Source of the DNA: Anisodus tanguticus
Lineage: Eukaryota; Streptophyta; Magnoliopsida; Solanales; Solanaceae
Length of the DNA: 64,000 bases
Assembly: GCA_034509755.1 (NCBI GenBank)
Contig: CM067548.1
Coordinates: 9,383,188-9,447,187 of the forward strand
Direction: 5' to 3'
The first letter of the stretch is position 1, and each line of letters starts with the position of its first letter. Below are positions 20,873 through 33,640 of this stretch, piece after piece. A program made the position numbers and the translations under genes. The notes under the pieces were generated by a model that saw only the letters and a list, made by a program, of their open reading frames with translations, did not search any database and was not told the origin of the DNA.

Positions 20873-22961
20873 CTAAGTTGAGTGGCCAGGCAACGGATAG
20901 AAAAGAATTCTAGTACCAATTTAAGGGAGAAAGGCCGAAATTAGCAACAAGGATGAATCCAGTTATGACTCGAATTAAGTATGCCAAGACTTTGGTTTGC
21001 CAGGAATATCGATAAGGCGTTACATGATATATGAGTGGGAGTAAGAACGAAGGAAGTCCGATGTGGGTACAGGACAGAGCAACGAAGTGATGATCTGAAG
21101 TAAATGATAAGGAAAAGAGCTAAAGAATAAGAATGAGCAAGCGAAAGATGAACGAATAGGTGGTGGGAAATTTGTTTTTGACTATCGAATGAACTTGAGA
21201 CCTCACAAGAAGAATAATATTGCGATCACAAAGTTAGGGATATCGGTACAACATAAGTCAACTTGAGAAAAAAAATATGACAATGTTGATTGTAGTACGG
21301 TAACAGGAGCACGTCAAGGTTCGTTTCAGGAGAACAAGTGCCCAAGGATTACCTAATCAACAAAGCATTGTGCATAACACATATAAACTTAGGAATTATA
21401 AAAAGTATGTATACACTCTTAGCATGAAGGGAATGCAAACTATGAAATATTATAAGTTTGAAGTCAGAAAGAATGATAGGCCCTCAAAAAATAATGTTCA
21501 CCGCAGAAGCAACAACGATGGATATGAAAGAATGTCTTATTTTCAGTATTTAATAGAAAAAGAAAGGTAAAGAAATTAATCAGATAATGAGGTAGATAGA
21601 GAAAGGATACTCGAATGGATGTGAGTACGACCGGGGAAGATGAACCTATCATGGGAATATACAGCCTCGTCAAGGAAGTATGCAAATTTGAAACATTAGG
21701 AATGGTAAGAAGTGCTGAAGTAATGAGCAGGAAGATAATTGACCAAAAAATCGTGTAATGCTAAAATGATAGCCATTATGGAAATTAACAAAAGGAACCG
21801 CCCCAAGGAAGTAACAAGTAGCCAGCTATAATAGAAGTCGAATGATACCTCTCTTAAAGTTATATGTAAAGGAATTCTTCCTTATACTAGAATGATGAGA
21901 AGCGACAAGACAAAGTACTCCGTCTAAATCCAATTAACAGGTATTATGATGCAAAGTAAGGGTAATAATGGAAGCCTTATTAGGATTTGAGTATTAAAAA
22001 TATTGATTAATGATAGTCAAGAAGGATTACCCTTGAGATTGAATTATCACATAAGGACTATGGAGTAATCTGAAGATCATTATGGACTATCACATTATCG
22101 TTGGGAACTATTTTGGTTCAGAATACTTGCACCTAAGTGACTCGCCAGAATATACCACAACAACTGAGTCTATCTATACAATTGAAACTAACCGAAAGCT
22201 AATCTTGAAGGTTATTATAAGCCATTATATAGTTGCTCATTATGGAAAGCAAGATATTGGATGAACCAATTGAAAGGATCTCTGAATAACCAGGATATCC
22301 TTACCTCATCCTAAGGCGACCAATATGGAACTCAATTTAAGCTACCAGACACAGGTAGAGAAAGAACGTGTGAAACTTGGAAAGAGTCTGAAACAAGAAT
22401 TGATGACTACTAAGGAAATATATTACCAAGGAAATAAAAAAGGAGCTATACATGACGAGAGAGTAGAACTCCTCTTAAAACTACGAAAATGGAATAAGAA
22501 CCCGAAGTGATGATATCAGATCTGTGGAAATAAATTATGAGGGAAACTTAGACCAACAAGAAATTGAACTAAGAGATTTGATGTTAAAAAATAGGATTCA
22601 TATTGACAAGGAAGAATGATTCCACCGGAATGTTATCAAGATCATAATACCGAACTCGGTCGAAAAAAGTAGTAAAAGAAACACTTATTTTGAAATTTTC
22701 TTCACATGAGAGAGGATAAAGAATTAACCGACAAAATAAATTCCGAGGCTAGTAGGCTGCTCTTAAATTCATGAACTATGTAAGGATATCATCAGGAAAG
22801 AGAAAGAAGAACTGAAGAAGAAGTGGATTCAGATATCCTCAACTTTGGGATTATCATGCCACAACCCTTCATCATCATCTTATGCTTTGTGCCTATGAAT
22901 TCTACTATCTGAAGATCTTATAACCCGGGAATAATTATGTGGCGTGGATGTCAGAATACAA
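20873..22961 (+). repeat. INT1 duplicated segment, copy 2
   Basis: Aligned over its length with 18691-20872 and with 27672-29755 of INT2. It shares with INT2 the roughly 100-base deletion at 21303 and several small variants (for example 'gggaaatttgtttttgactatc'). The junction with copy 1 shows little or no homology. Confidence 0.8.
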
Positions 22962-23518
22962 TGGCTCAGACAAAGTCCAACCGCCAGACGATTATGAAAA
23001 AAGAACTGCGTGACTATATGAGAAAACTTGAGAATGTACCAGCAGTGAAACGTAATGTAGCATGGTTAAATAATATGGATGGAACAACTTACGGTCTGAA
23101 AAGAACTCCATCAGAATGGTCACATAACCTCATAATCGCCCTACTCGAGTAATTCAGATTCTAGCTTCATTCCAAAATTCATGCGATATAACTCCTTTAT
23201 TATTTTCAATTTATCAAGTTGGACCATGTACCCTATGTAATTTAAGTTTCTAGTGCAAGTCTGGTGAGTAAAGTTGGGATGTCAACAAGAAGATGTTAAG
23301 GTAAGCTATGGCTAAACCCTTTTTAATTTCTACAAGCATAATCTGTCGTGTGAGGCTGATTGATGTTATTTTGTTATTGTATTGTCCTTGTGGCATTGGA
23401 TACATGTTTGGGATTCTTGAAAGGTTTTGGATAGTACTGTTTACAAAGGAAACTCTACATAAATGTTTCAAAATTTTGGGTTTTTTAATATTTCAAACAT
23501 TCACAGACGAATGTTACT

Positions 23519-23532
23519 AAAGGGGGGAAGGA
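23519..23532 (+). other. Polypurine tract before LTR 2
   Basis: An uninterrupted purine run (AAAGGGGGGAAGGA) abuts the LTR start. Upstream is the inverted repeat AACATTC-N6-GAATGTT (23496-23515), conserved before the PPT in the other copies. The PPT primes plus-strand DNA synthesis in LTR retrotransposons. Confidence 0.85.
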
Positions 23533-25714
23533 TATTACACCCCGTCAGTCTCACATTTTGCTGTGTCTTCAATGGATACCGAATCCCTGGGGAGGGGTAT
23601 GACCATACAAAAGGATAATGAAGGTTTACAACTTGTTTATGGAGGTACTGTAGTGTTTGGGAGTTAAACGGATCGAAGAAAGTATATTTTGAAGAAATTA
23701 GGAAACTGGATAGTTTGACGGTGGAAGTTGACAGACCGTCAAATTTCCCAATGTGACCATAAGTTTCCCTGGTAGTACGACAAGAAGGTTGATGGACTGT
23801 CGAACGTTTTATGGTCTATTGAGTGTACCATCATTTTACATCGGTGCAGAATTTTTGACGAATTTAAATTTGATTTTCTGATGTAGAACCCTCATTTTTC
23901 AGCCAAATTAGTCCCAAGACCTCTTCCAAACCCTCACATTCTTACCCAACACCCCAAGTCTAAATTGAAGTCATAATCCACAAGGATTGCATGAGAAACC
24001 ACGTAATCATTGTAGGAAGTTCTGTCTTCTCGAGGAACTAGCTTCGGAAACCTTTGGAATGAAGTATTCTATTATTTTGTGAGGATTATGATGTGTTAAG
24101 GTATGTTGTATCCTCCTCTACTCATTATTATGAGTAATTGTTGATTTGGAAAAAAGTTGTGAAAAAACATCATGATCAAAACTTTGCAAAAATTATAAAA
24201 TCTTTGTAATATGAATTGTTGAGCTATTTTACTCTAAGAATAAGTTGATTTGGATGATGGAATTAATTGTGTATGTTATATATTAAGGAATATTCAGTTT
24301 GAAGGATTCTGAAGTTGAATCACATAAGATTTTGCATATAAAAAAGCTTAAGGAATCATGTATGATAAAATTGTCGAAGAACACCTAAATGAGTCTCCGT
24401 AGAAATTGTAGTTTGGATTGAACTGTGGGATTAAATTACATAAACATCCCTTGTAAAGAAGTCTAAGAACTCAAAGTTTTTAAGGATTGTGATAAGATAT
24501 CTAAGCAAATTTTTTATAGAAAGTTAGATTTGATATTGATATTGATATTACTTCCTTATATCATATAGGTGATCATTCGTAAGAGGAAAGAGGACTTGTA
24601 GAACAATTGTGGCAACGAGGGCCAGATATGTTAAGGCTTACTCTTCTTTCTATTGGCATGATCAGAATAAAACGAATGTAAATGAATGATATCCATAATG
24701 GCTCCGCTCTTAGATATGTTAGAATTTGATGTTTTTGACTTCCATATAATAATAACAATCTTATCTCCTGGTTTGTTGATGATTCAAAGTATGTTATGTT
24801 AAGGATGTTAGTTCCATAATGTCAATCAGAGGTGCAATGACCTTACGTCACTCCGACGAGTTCAAAAAGTATTTAGTAATCCTTAAGAGGTCATCATATG
24901 CATGCATTATATATCTATATTGCCCATACAGGCCTATGACGTTATATACACAACTATACATCTATGATATTAATGATACTTACCACATAGTATACACTTA
25001 GCTATACATATATTACATTGATGATATTGCCCACAGAGGCCTACAATGTTATATACGCGATTATATTTCACTATGCATATTCAGGCCCATAGAGGCACTC
25101 AGAGTACATGTTGAATTTCCAGAGTTTTAACGGACAGTTATACATTCAGTTACAATTTCAATTTTTTTAGTTGCAGCATTGTACTTATTTACAGTCTCAA
25201 CCTTATATATTCAGTATATCCTTTATATTAATGTCCCTTTTTGGGGATACTGCGTTCATGCCCGTAGGTACAGATAGAGCAACAACTAATTCCCTATGGT
25301 AGAAATTGAATCAGCTAGAGTTTCTCATGCTCCTTTCTTCTAGAGCTGTGTAATGAGCTGATAGGTATGAAAGATATGCATATGTATATAGTTGGGTATG
25401 GCAGGACCCTATACTAACCAATTAATGTTAGTATACTTTTTAGAGGCTTGTAGATATTGTGTTATATGTGATAGTCGTGTGTGGCCTTGTCGTCATCTTC
25501 GATAGATTTATTATGCACATGTTGGCCTTGTTATATATATGTATAGTTTGGATCCTTTCTGAGTACAAGTGGTTATATCCCTATTCAGTTGAGTGTGTGT
25601 CAGAGGCCTTGTCGGCCCATGAGTTATTATGTATATCTCTAGGAATCAAGATCGGTATGCTCGAGCCTTAGGGCATCGGGTTCCGACCAAACCCCCCAAG
25701 GTTGGGGTGTGACA
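23533..25714 (+). repeat. LTR 2 of array
   Basis: It runs from TATTACACCCC (second base changed) to GGGGTGTGACA, 2,182 bp, similar throughout to LTRs 1 and 3. It lacks one of the TTGACGG palindrome units found in LTRs 1 and 3. It serves as 3' LTR of the first unit and 5' LTR of the second. Confidence 0.88.
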
Positions 25715-25717
25715 AAG

Positions 25718-25729
25718 TGATATCAGAGC
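25718..25729 (+). other. Primer-binding site, INT2
   Basis: TGATATCAGAGC, one mismatch to the initiator-Met PBS, three bases after LTR 2. Confidence 0.8.
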
Positions 25730-25924
25730 AGGTCAATCTTAGGGATGACTACAAGCCGTGTCTAGTTGAGTTTTGATTATGGGTGTGTTGCACACTATAC
25801 TTATAAATATGAGACTACAGGACATTTAAGATGTTACTCTTCTTAAAAATCTAAATCGTGCGTTAGCAGCAAAGTCATAAGTCACTAAATCCCTATCTTT
25901 TCCTTTTGACCTTTCTTTTCAGTA

Positions 25925-26765
25925 ATGCCTAGATCCTGGGAAAGTTCTGATAACAGGAAATATGTTCGAAATACGGGAGAATGTACTAGCCGACAACAAC
26001 CCTCCAGTATGAATCTAAGAAATATAAGGTCACCAGAGAGGAGTATGAGTTATTCAATAGAAGAAGATCCGTCTATGGACGAAGAACTATATATGGGGGA
26101 AGATCCATTTGAGGATATATCTATGGAGGATGATCCATCTGTGATCCCAGAGGAATCACCATTTCGAGTGTCGCCGATTCCAGTGGTAGTGGCAAATTAT
26201 TGGAAAGCCCATACAATACAGAGGCCATCGGCGCAACAATTATTTCCATTTGGGTTGGGTGTGAGTGGTCCTGTGTATGCAACAATAACCCCAGTAATTG
26301 TTCTCGAGCAGGGTCATGTTCAGATACCTCACAGGATAGACCTTTTGAGATACTCAAAAGCCCATTATCATGGAAGTTAGTTAACCAAGATTCACCTCTA
26401 ATGAGTTTAAGCAAGGAGGAAGTAACCAGTATAAAAAATGGAAGATTTGGGATGGATACAGATGCAAATGAATTGATATTGAGAGAGGCGTCAGATCGAA
26501 GCTCTCGGTTAGCAACTAGACAAGTACCAGAAAATGTTGGGAGTAGTAGACAACGCTACCAGTAATGCGGAGAGAGACACGATAGAGTATGTTTATCCGA
26601 CGTTGAGTTATGTTCTGGATGTGGAGCTTTAGGCCATAGGGCCAGGGAATATCCTGAGAGATTTCAGTCGTTATGCCATCAACAGGAACCATAGGGTGTA
26701 CAGATGCCCGAGGTTAAGTTAGGGAGACTAGCTGATTCCAATGTTACATAGAATCCTGCAATCAA
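25925..26765 (+). pseudogene. Gag-like frame with CCHC knuckle, INT2 (longest copy)
   Basis: An open frame of 151 codons begins MPRSWESSDNRKYV, then an acidic tract EEDPSMDEELYMGEDPFED and EESPFRVSPIPVVV. A frameshift near 26220-26380 moves to a frame ending RSSRLATRQVPENVGSSRQR at 26565. After one stop comes CSGCGALGHRAREYPE (26611-26658), a C-x2-C-x4-H-x4-Y knuckle whose last Cys is lost. The second knuckle is half deleted relative to INT1 and INT3. The start is supported by its conservation in three copies. I cannot match the N-terminal part to a known domain. Confidence 0.65.
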
Positions 26766-29700
26766 TCAGGTATGTTGATAATTTTATTAAGAATAATTGT
26801 GTTTATGTTTCTGAACAATCAGTTATTAGTGATATAAGGATTGCATCATAGAAGAAATATATGAACCGTAAATCGATACTAGGAATTGAAGGTGGTAAGT
26901 GAAATTTCCATTATGCTGAAGGATCTAAGTACGGCAATTTAGGATCAACCATTTATTGATTACAGACGTATCCAACAGTCTTAGTCTCTGTAGTATGAGT
27001 AATACAGGAACACCGAGGACATATAACCATGACCCGAGTAAGGGGAAGTTTAGGAGTCCAAATAACTAAGTGGGGGACTCTAAAAAGTGGGGGACTCTAA
27101 AAGAGTAATAAGGAAAATGAATTACGAGAATGAGTTACCTAAAGTTTTATTTAGAAGACAGTGAAAGAAAGAAAAAAATACACAAAAAATTTTATGTTGA
27201 TTAGTAATCTCAAATCTCTTCATAATGATTAAATCATCCAGGAATAATTGTTGACCGGAATGAGATTTGTCAATCAAAGGCAAGCGATATACTTTCTTCA
27301 TCGGGAAATATGGCAAATTTTTTGACATTAAGTGGAAATAAACTTGTGACAAGGATATGATTAATAGAGAAATAGTGATAGATAATAAGCGATTAGTCGA
27401 TAGACACAGGTAAAAGCGTTACGATAAACTTTGTATCATGCATCCTAAAGAAATATTGATGGAATGTCGGTAATAGTAAGAACATCAACAAAAGAATCAG
27501 AGTGAGACCTCAAAAAACAAGGATACCAATAATAGGTAGGCGTACAGGTAAATAAGTGGTTTTTACGCTTCCAGAGCTAAAGATATAGATTACGACGTCC
27601 ATAAGTGACGATACCGGAAGTATGCCAAGATGAGGAATCTATGAAGGAAATTCCAAACGATAATTGCTAAGTTGAGTGGCCAGGCAGTGGACAGAAAAGA
27701 ATTCTAGTACCAATTTAAGGGAGAAAGGCCAAAGTTAGCAACAAGGATGAATCCAGTTATGACTCGAATTAAGTATGCCAAGACTTTGGTTTGCCAGGAA
27801 TATCGATAAGGCGTTATATGATATATGAGTGGGAGTAAGACCGAAGGAAGTACGATGTGGGTACAGGACAGAGCAACGAAGAGATGATCTAAAGTAAATG
27901 ATAAGGAAAAGAGCTAAAGAATAAGAATGAGCAAGCGAAAGATGAACGAATAGGTGGTGGGAAATTTGTTTTTGACTATCGAATGAACTTGAGACCTCAC
28001 AAGAAGAATAATATTGCGATCACAAAGTTAGGGATATCGGTACAACATAAGTCAACTTGAGAAAAAAAAGATGATGTTGATTGTAGTACGGTAACAGGAG
28101 CACGTCAAGGTTCGTTTCAGGAGAACAAGTGCACAAGGAATACCTAATCAACAAAGCATTGTGCATAACACATATAAACTTAGGAATTATAAAAAGTATG
28201 TATACACTCTTAGCATGAAGGGAATGCAAACTATGAAAGATCATAAGTTCGAAGTCAAAAAATATGATAGGCCCTCAAGAAATAATGTTCACCGCAGAAG
28301 CAACAACGATGGATATGAAAGAATGTCTTATTTTCACTATTTAATGGAAAAAGAAAGGTAAAGAAATTAATCAGATAATGAGGTAGATAGAGAAAAGATA
28401 CACGAATGGATGTGAGTACGACCGGGGAAGATGAACCTATCGTGGGAATATACAGCCTCGTCAAGGAAGTATGCAACTTTGAAACATTAGGAATGGTAAG
28501 AAGTCCTGAAGTAATGAGCAGGAAGATAATTGACCAAAAATTCGTGTACTGCTAAAATGATAACCATTATGGGAATTAACTGAAGGAACCGCCCAAGGAA
28601 GTAACAAGTAGCTAGCTATAATAGAAGTTGAATGATACCTCTCTTAAAGCTATATGTAAAGGAATTCTTCCTTATACTAGAATGATGAGAAGCGACAAGA
28701 CAAAGTACTCCGTCTAAAGCCAATTAACAGGTATTATGATGCAAAGTAAGGGTAATAATGGAAGCCTTATTAGGATCTGAGTATTAAAAATATTGATTAA
28801 TGACAGTCAAGAAGGATTACCCTTGAGATTGAATTATCACATAAGGACTATGGAGTAATCTGAAGATCATTATGGACTATCACATTATCGTTGGGAACTA
28901 TTTTGGTTCAGAATACTTGCACCTAAGTGACTCGCCAGACTATTCCACAACAACTGAGTCTATCTATGCAATTGAAACTAACCGAAAGCTAATCTTGAAG
29001 GTTACTATAAGCCATTATATAGTTGCTCATTATGGAAAGCAAGATATTGGATGAACCAATTGAAAGGAGCTATGAATAACCAGGATTTCCTCACCTCATC
29101 CTAAGGCGACCAATATGAAACTCAGTTTAAGCTACCAGACACAGGTAGAGAAAGAACGTGTGAAACTTGGAAAGAGTCCGAAACAAGAATTGATGACTAC
29201 TAAGGAAATATATTACCAAGGAAATAAAAAAGGAGCTATACATGATGAGAGAGTAGAATTCCTCTTAAAATTATGAAAATGGAATAAGAACCCGAAGTGA
29301 TGATATCAGATCTGTGGAAATAAATTATGAGGGAAACTTAGACCAACAAGAAATTGAACTAAGAGATTTGATGTTAAAAAATAGGATTCATATTGACAAG
29401 GAAGAAAGATTCCACCGGAATGTTATCAAGATCATAATACCGAACTCGGTCGAGAAAAGTAGTAAAAGAAACACTTATTTTGAAATTTTCTTCACATGAG
29501 AGTGGATAAAGAATTAACCGACAAAATAAATTCCGAGGCTAGTAGGCTGCTCTTAAATTCATGAACTATGTAAGGATATTATCAGGAAAGAGAAAGAAGA
29601 ACTGAAGAAGAAGTGGATTCAGATATCCTCGACTTTGGGATTATCATGCCACAACCCTTCATCATCATCTTATGCTTTGTGCCTATGAATTCTACTATCA

Positions 29701-30309
29701 GAAGATCTTATAACCCTGGGAAGAATTATGTGGCCCGGATGTCGAATACAACAGCTCAGACAAAGTCCAACCGCCAGACGATTATGTAAAAAGAACTACG
29801 TGACTATATGAGAAAACTCGAGAAAGTACCAGTAGTGAAATGTAATGTAGCCTGGTTAAATAATATGGTTGGAACAACTTACGATCCGAAAAAAACTCCA
29901 TCAGAATGATCACATAACCTCATAATCGCCCTACTCGAGTAATTCAGATTCTAGCTTCATTCCAAAATTCATACGATATAACTCCTTTATTCTATTCGAT
30001 TTATCAAGTTGGACCGTGTACCCTATGTAATCCAAGTTTCTAGAGTAAATGTAGTGAGTATAGTTGGGATGTAAACAAAAAGATGTTAAGGTAAGTTATG
30101 GCTAAACCCTTTTTAATTTCTACAAGCATAAGCGGTCATGTGAGGCTGATTGATATTATTTTGATATTGTATTGCCCTGTGTGGCATTAGATACATGTTT
30201 AGGCTGCTTGACAGGTTTTGGATAGTACTATTTACAAAGGAAACTCTGCATATATTTTTGGAAATCTTTGGAGTTAGAATATTTCAAACATTCACGGACG
30301 AATGTTCCT

Positions 30310-30322
30310 AAGGGGGCAATGA
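30310..30322 (+). other. Polypurine tract before LTR 3
   Basis: AAGGGGGCAATGA directly before LTR 3. The run is interrupted by pyrimidines, so it is less perfect than at LTR 2. The upstream AACATTC-N6-GAATGTT hairpin is at about 30287-30306. Confidence 0.75.
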
Positions 30323-32529
30323 TATTACACCCTGTAAGTCTCACGTTTCACTATGTCATCAATGAATACCGAATCCTCGGGGAGGGGTATGTCCATACAA
30401 AAGGATAATGAAGGTTTACAACTTATTTATGGAGGTACCGAAGTGTTTAGGAGTTAAACGGGTCGAAGAAAGTATATTTCAAAGAAAACAGGAAACTGGG
30501 CAGTTTGACGGTGGAAGTTGACACACCGTCAAATACTTTGACGGACCGTTAAATTTCCCAATGTGACCATCAATTTCCCTGGCAGTTCGATGGGAAAGGT
30601 TGACGGACCGTTGAACGTTTGATTATCCGTTGAGTGTACCGTAATTTTACATTGGTGCAGAATTTTTGATGAGTTTAAATTGGGTTTTCTGATGTTGATT
30701 CTCATTTTTCACAAAAATTAGTCCCAAAACCTCTTCCAAACCCTCTCAATCTTACCCAACACCCCAAGTCGAAATCAAAGTCATAATCCACAAGGATTTG
30801 GTGAGAAACCCCAAAATCATTGTAGGAATTTTCGTCTTCTCGAAGAACTGGTTTCGGAAACCTTTGGAATGAAGTATTATGTTATTTTGTGAGGATTATA
30901 ATGTGTTAAGGTATGTTTTATCCTCCTCTACTCATTACTATTAGTAATTGTTGATTTGGAAAAAAGTTGTGAAAAAACATCATGATCAAAACTTCGCAAA
31001 AATTATGAAATCTTTGTAATATGAATTGTTGAGCTATTTTACTCTAAGAATAAGTTGATTTGGATGATGGAACTAATTGTGTATGTTATGAATTAAGGAA
31101 TGTTCGGTTTGAAGAATTGTGAAGTTTAATCACATAGGATTTTGCATATAATAAAATCCTAAAGAATCATATATGCTAAAATTGTTGAAGAACACCTAAA
31201 TGAGTCTTTGTGGAAATTGTAGTTTGGATTGAACCGTGGGATTAAATTACATAAACATCCCTTGTAAAGAAATCTAAGAATCCAAAGTGTTTAAGGATGG
31301 TGATAAGATATCTAAGTGAATTTTTTATGGAAAGTAAGATTCGATATTGATATTACTTCCTTATATGATATAGATGATCATTCGTAGGAGGAGCGAGGAC
31401 TTGTAGAAGAATTGTGGCATTGAGGACCAGGTATGCTAAGGCTTACTCTTCTTTTTATTAGAATTATCATAATGAAATGAACATAAACGAATGATATCCA
31501 TAATGGCTCTGCTCTTAGATATGTTAGAATTGACATTTTTGACTTCCATATTACAATAGTGATCTTATGAACTGGTTTGTTGATCCTTCAAAGTATGTTA
31601 TGTTAATGATGTTAGTTCCATAATGTCAATCGGAGGTGCAACGAACTTACGTCACTCCGACGAGTTCAAAAAGTATTTAGTAATCCTTAAGAGGTCATCA
31701 TATGCATGCATTATATATCTATATGGCCCACAGAGGCGTGTGACATTATATACGCAACTATACATATATGATATTACTGATATTGCACATAGAGGCCTAT
31801 GGCTTTATATATGCAGCTATAGAGATATGACATTGATGATATTGCCCACAGAGACTTAGGAAGTTATATACGCAATTATATTTCACTATGCATATTCTGG
31901 CCCACAGAGGCACTCAGAGTACAGGTTGAATTTCCATAGCTTTAACCTACAATTATACATTTAGTTGTAGTTTCAGTTTTTTTCCAGTTCCAGCATTGTA
32001 CTTATTTATAGTTTCAGCCTTACATATTCATTACATCCTTCGTATTGATGTCCCTTTCCGGGGATACTGCGTCCATCTCCGCAAGTACAGATAGAGCAAC
32101 AACTAATTTCCTTAAGGTAGGAATCGAATCAGCTAGAGGTTGTCACACTCCTTTCTTCTAGAGCTTTGTAATGAGCTGATAGGTATGAAAGATATTCATA
32201 TGTATATAGTTAGGTATAGCAGGGCCCTGTCCTAACCAGTTGGTGTCAGTATAATCTTTAGAGGCTTGTAGATAGTGTGTTATGTGTGATAGTCGTGTGT
32301 GGCCTTGTTGGCCTCTTCAGTAGATTTATTATGCACATGTCGGCCTTGTTATATATATGCATGGTTTGGATCCTTTCCGTACAGGTGGTTATATCCCTAT
32401 TTAGTTGAGTATGTGTCAGAGGCCTTGTTGGCCCATGAGTTATTATGTATATCTCTAGGTATTAGGATCGGTAAGCTCGGGCCTTAGGACACCGGGTGCC
32501 GGCCGAACCCCCAAGGTTAGGGTGTGACA
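30323..32529 (+). repeat. LTR 3 of array
   Basis: It runs from TATTACACCCT to GGTGTGACA, 2,207 bp. It has the TTGACGG palindromes (30505-30640) and about three tandem copies of the 62-bp 'cccacagaggc' unit (31722-31910). Confidence 0.87.
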
Positions 32530-32532
32530 AAG

Positions 32533-32544
32533 TGGTATTAGAGA
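32533..32544 (+). other. Primer-binding site, INT3
   Basis: TGGTATTAGAGA, two mismatches to the initiator-Met PBS, three bases after LTR 3. Confidence 0.75.
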
Positions 32545-32739
32545 AGGTCAATCTTAGGGATGTCTACAAGCTGTGTCTAGTCAAGTCTTGCTTATCGGTG
32601 TGTTGCATGCCACACTTATAAATAGAAGGCTACAAGACATTTAAGATGTTACTTTTCTTGAAAATCTAGATCGTACATTAGCAGGAAAGTCACAAGTCAC
32701 TAAATCCCTATATTTTCCTTTTGACCTTTCTTTTCAGTA

Positions 32740-33640
32740 ATGCCGAGATCCAGGGGAAGTTCTGATAACAGGAAATATGTTCGGAATACGGGAGAATGTA
32801 CTAGCTGACAACCACCCTCCTGTATGAATCTAAGAAATATAAGGTCACTAGAGAGGAGGATGAGTTATTCAATAGAAGAAGATCCGTCTATGGACGAATA
32901 ACTATATATGGAGGAAGATCCGTTTGAGGATACGTCTATGGAAAAAGACCCATCTTAGATCCTAAAGGAATCACCCTTTCGAGTGTCACCGATTCTAGTG
33001 GTAGTGACAAATCATAGGAAAGCCCGTACAATACAGAGGCCATCGGCGCAATGGTCATTTCTATTTGGGTTGGGTGTGAGTGGTCCTGTGTATGCAACAA
33101 CAACCCTAGTTATTGTTCTAGAGTAGGGTCATGTTCAGATACCCTCATATGATAGACCTTTTAAGAGACTCAGAAGCCCATCATCACGGAAGTTAGTTAA
33201 CCAATATTCACATTTAATGAGTAGAAGTAAGGATGAAGTAACCAGCAAACAAAAACAGAAGATTTGGGATGGACGCAGATGCAGATGAATTTATATTGAG
33301 AGAGGCATTAGATCGAAGCTCTCGGGTATCAACCATACAAGTACGAAAAAGTTTTGGGAGTAGTAGACCACGCTGCTAGCAATGCAGAGAGATACACAAT
33401 GTATTATGTTTATCCGACATTGAGTTATGTTCTTGATGTGGAGCTTTAGGCCAGGGAATGTCCTGAGAGATTTAAGTCATTATGCCATCAATATGGTAGG
33501 TGCATTGCGGGTCATGTCCAGGTGATCTTGAGGGATGTTATTGGTGTAGGAGCAGAAGCCATAGGGTGTATAGATGCCCGAAGTTGAGTTAGGGAGACTA
33601 GTCGATTCCGATGTTACCTAGAATCCTGTAATCAATAAGG
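32740..33640 (+). pseudogene. Gag-like remnant with CCHC knuckle, INT3
   Basis: Starts MPRSRGSSDNRKYVRNTGEC and follows the same plan as INT2 with more stops. The first knuckle region (33427) has lost bases, but the second, CYWCRSRSHRVYRC at 33536-33577, is complete. Three copies with the same start and the same knuckles support a once-functional gag-like gene in the ancestor. Confidence 0.62.

Larger units (their letters stand above)
17092..23532 (+). other. Internal region INT1 (6.4 kb) of array
   Basis: It starts with the PBS and a leader containing TATAAATA (17179-17186), then a gag-like remnant (17302-17830), then about 5.6 kb without recognisable RT, RNase H or integrase. It holds two tandem versions of a segment present once in INT2 (18691-20872 and 20873-22961) and ends in a PPT at 23519. 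The best description is a LARD-like non-autonomous internal domain. It is AT- and purine-rich, and its small frames are not supported as genes. Confidence 0.7.
25715..30322 (+). other. Internal region INT2 (4.6 kb) of array
   Basis: Same plan as INT1 but with a single copy of the 2-kb segment (27672-29755). It contains the best-preserved gag-like frame (25925-26565) and no recognisable pol. A short local duplication of 'gtgggggactctaaaa' is at 27071-27100. It ends in the PPT at 30310-30322. Confidence 0.72.

Noticed and set aside
28872..29054. 60-codon frame (also at 22082-22264) that might be a conserved small gene in the LARD interior
   Set aside because: It is present in two copies but broken in copy 1 of INT1 (about 19993) and in INT4, and it has no recognisable motif. 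Conservation follows that of the surrounding non-coding DNA.
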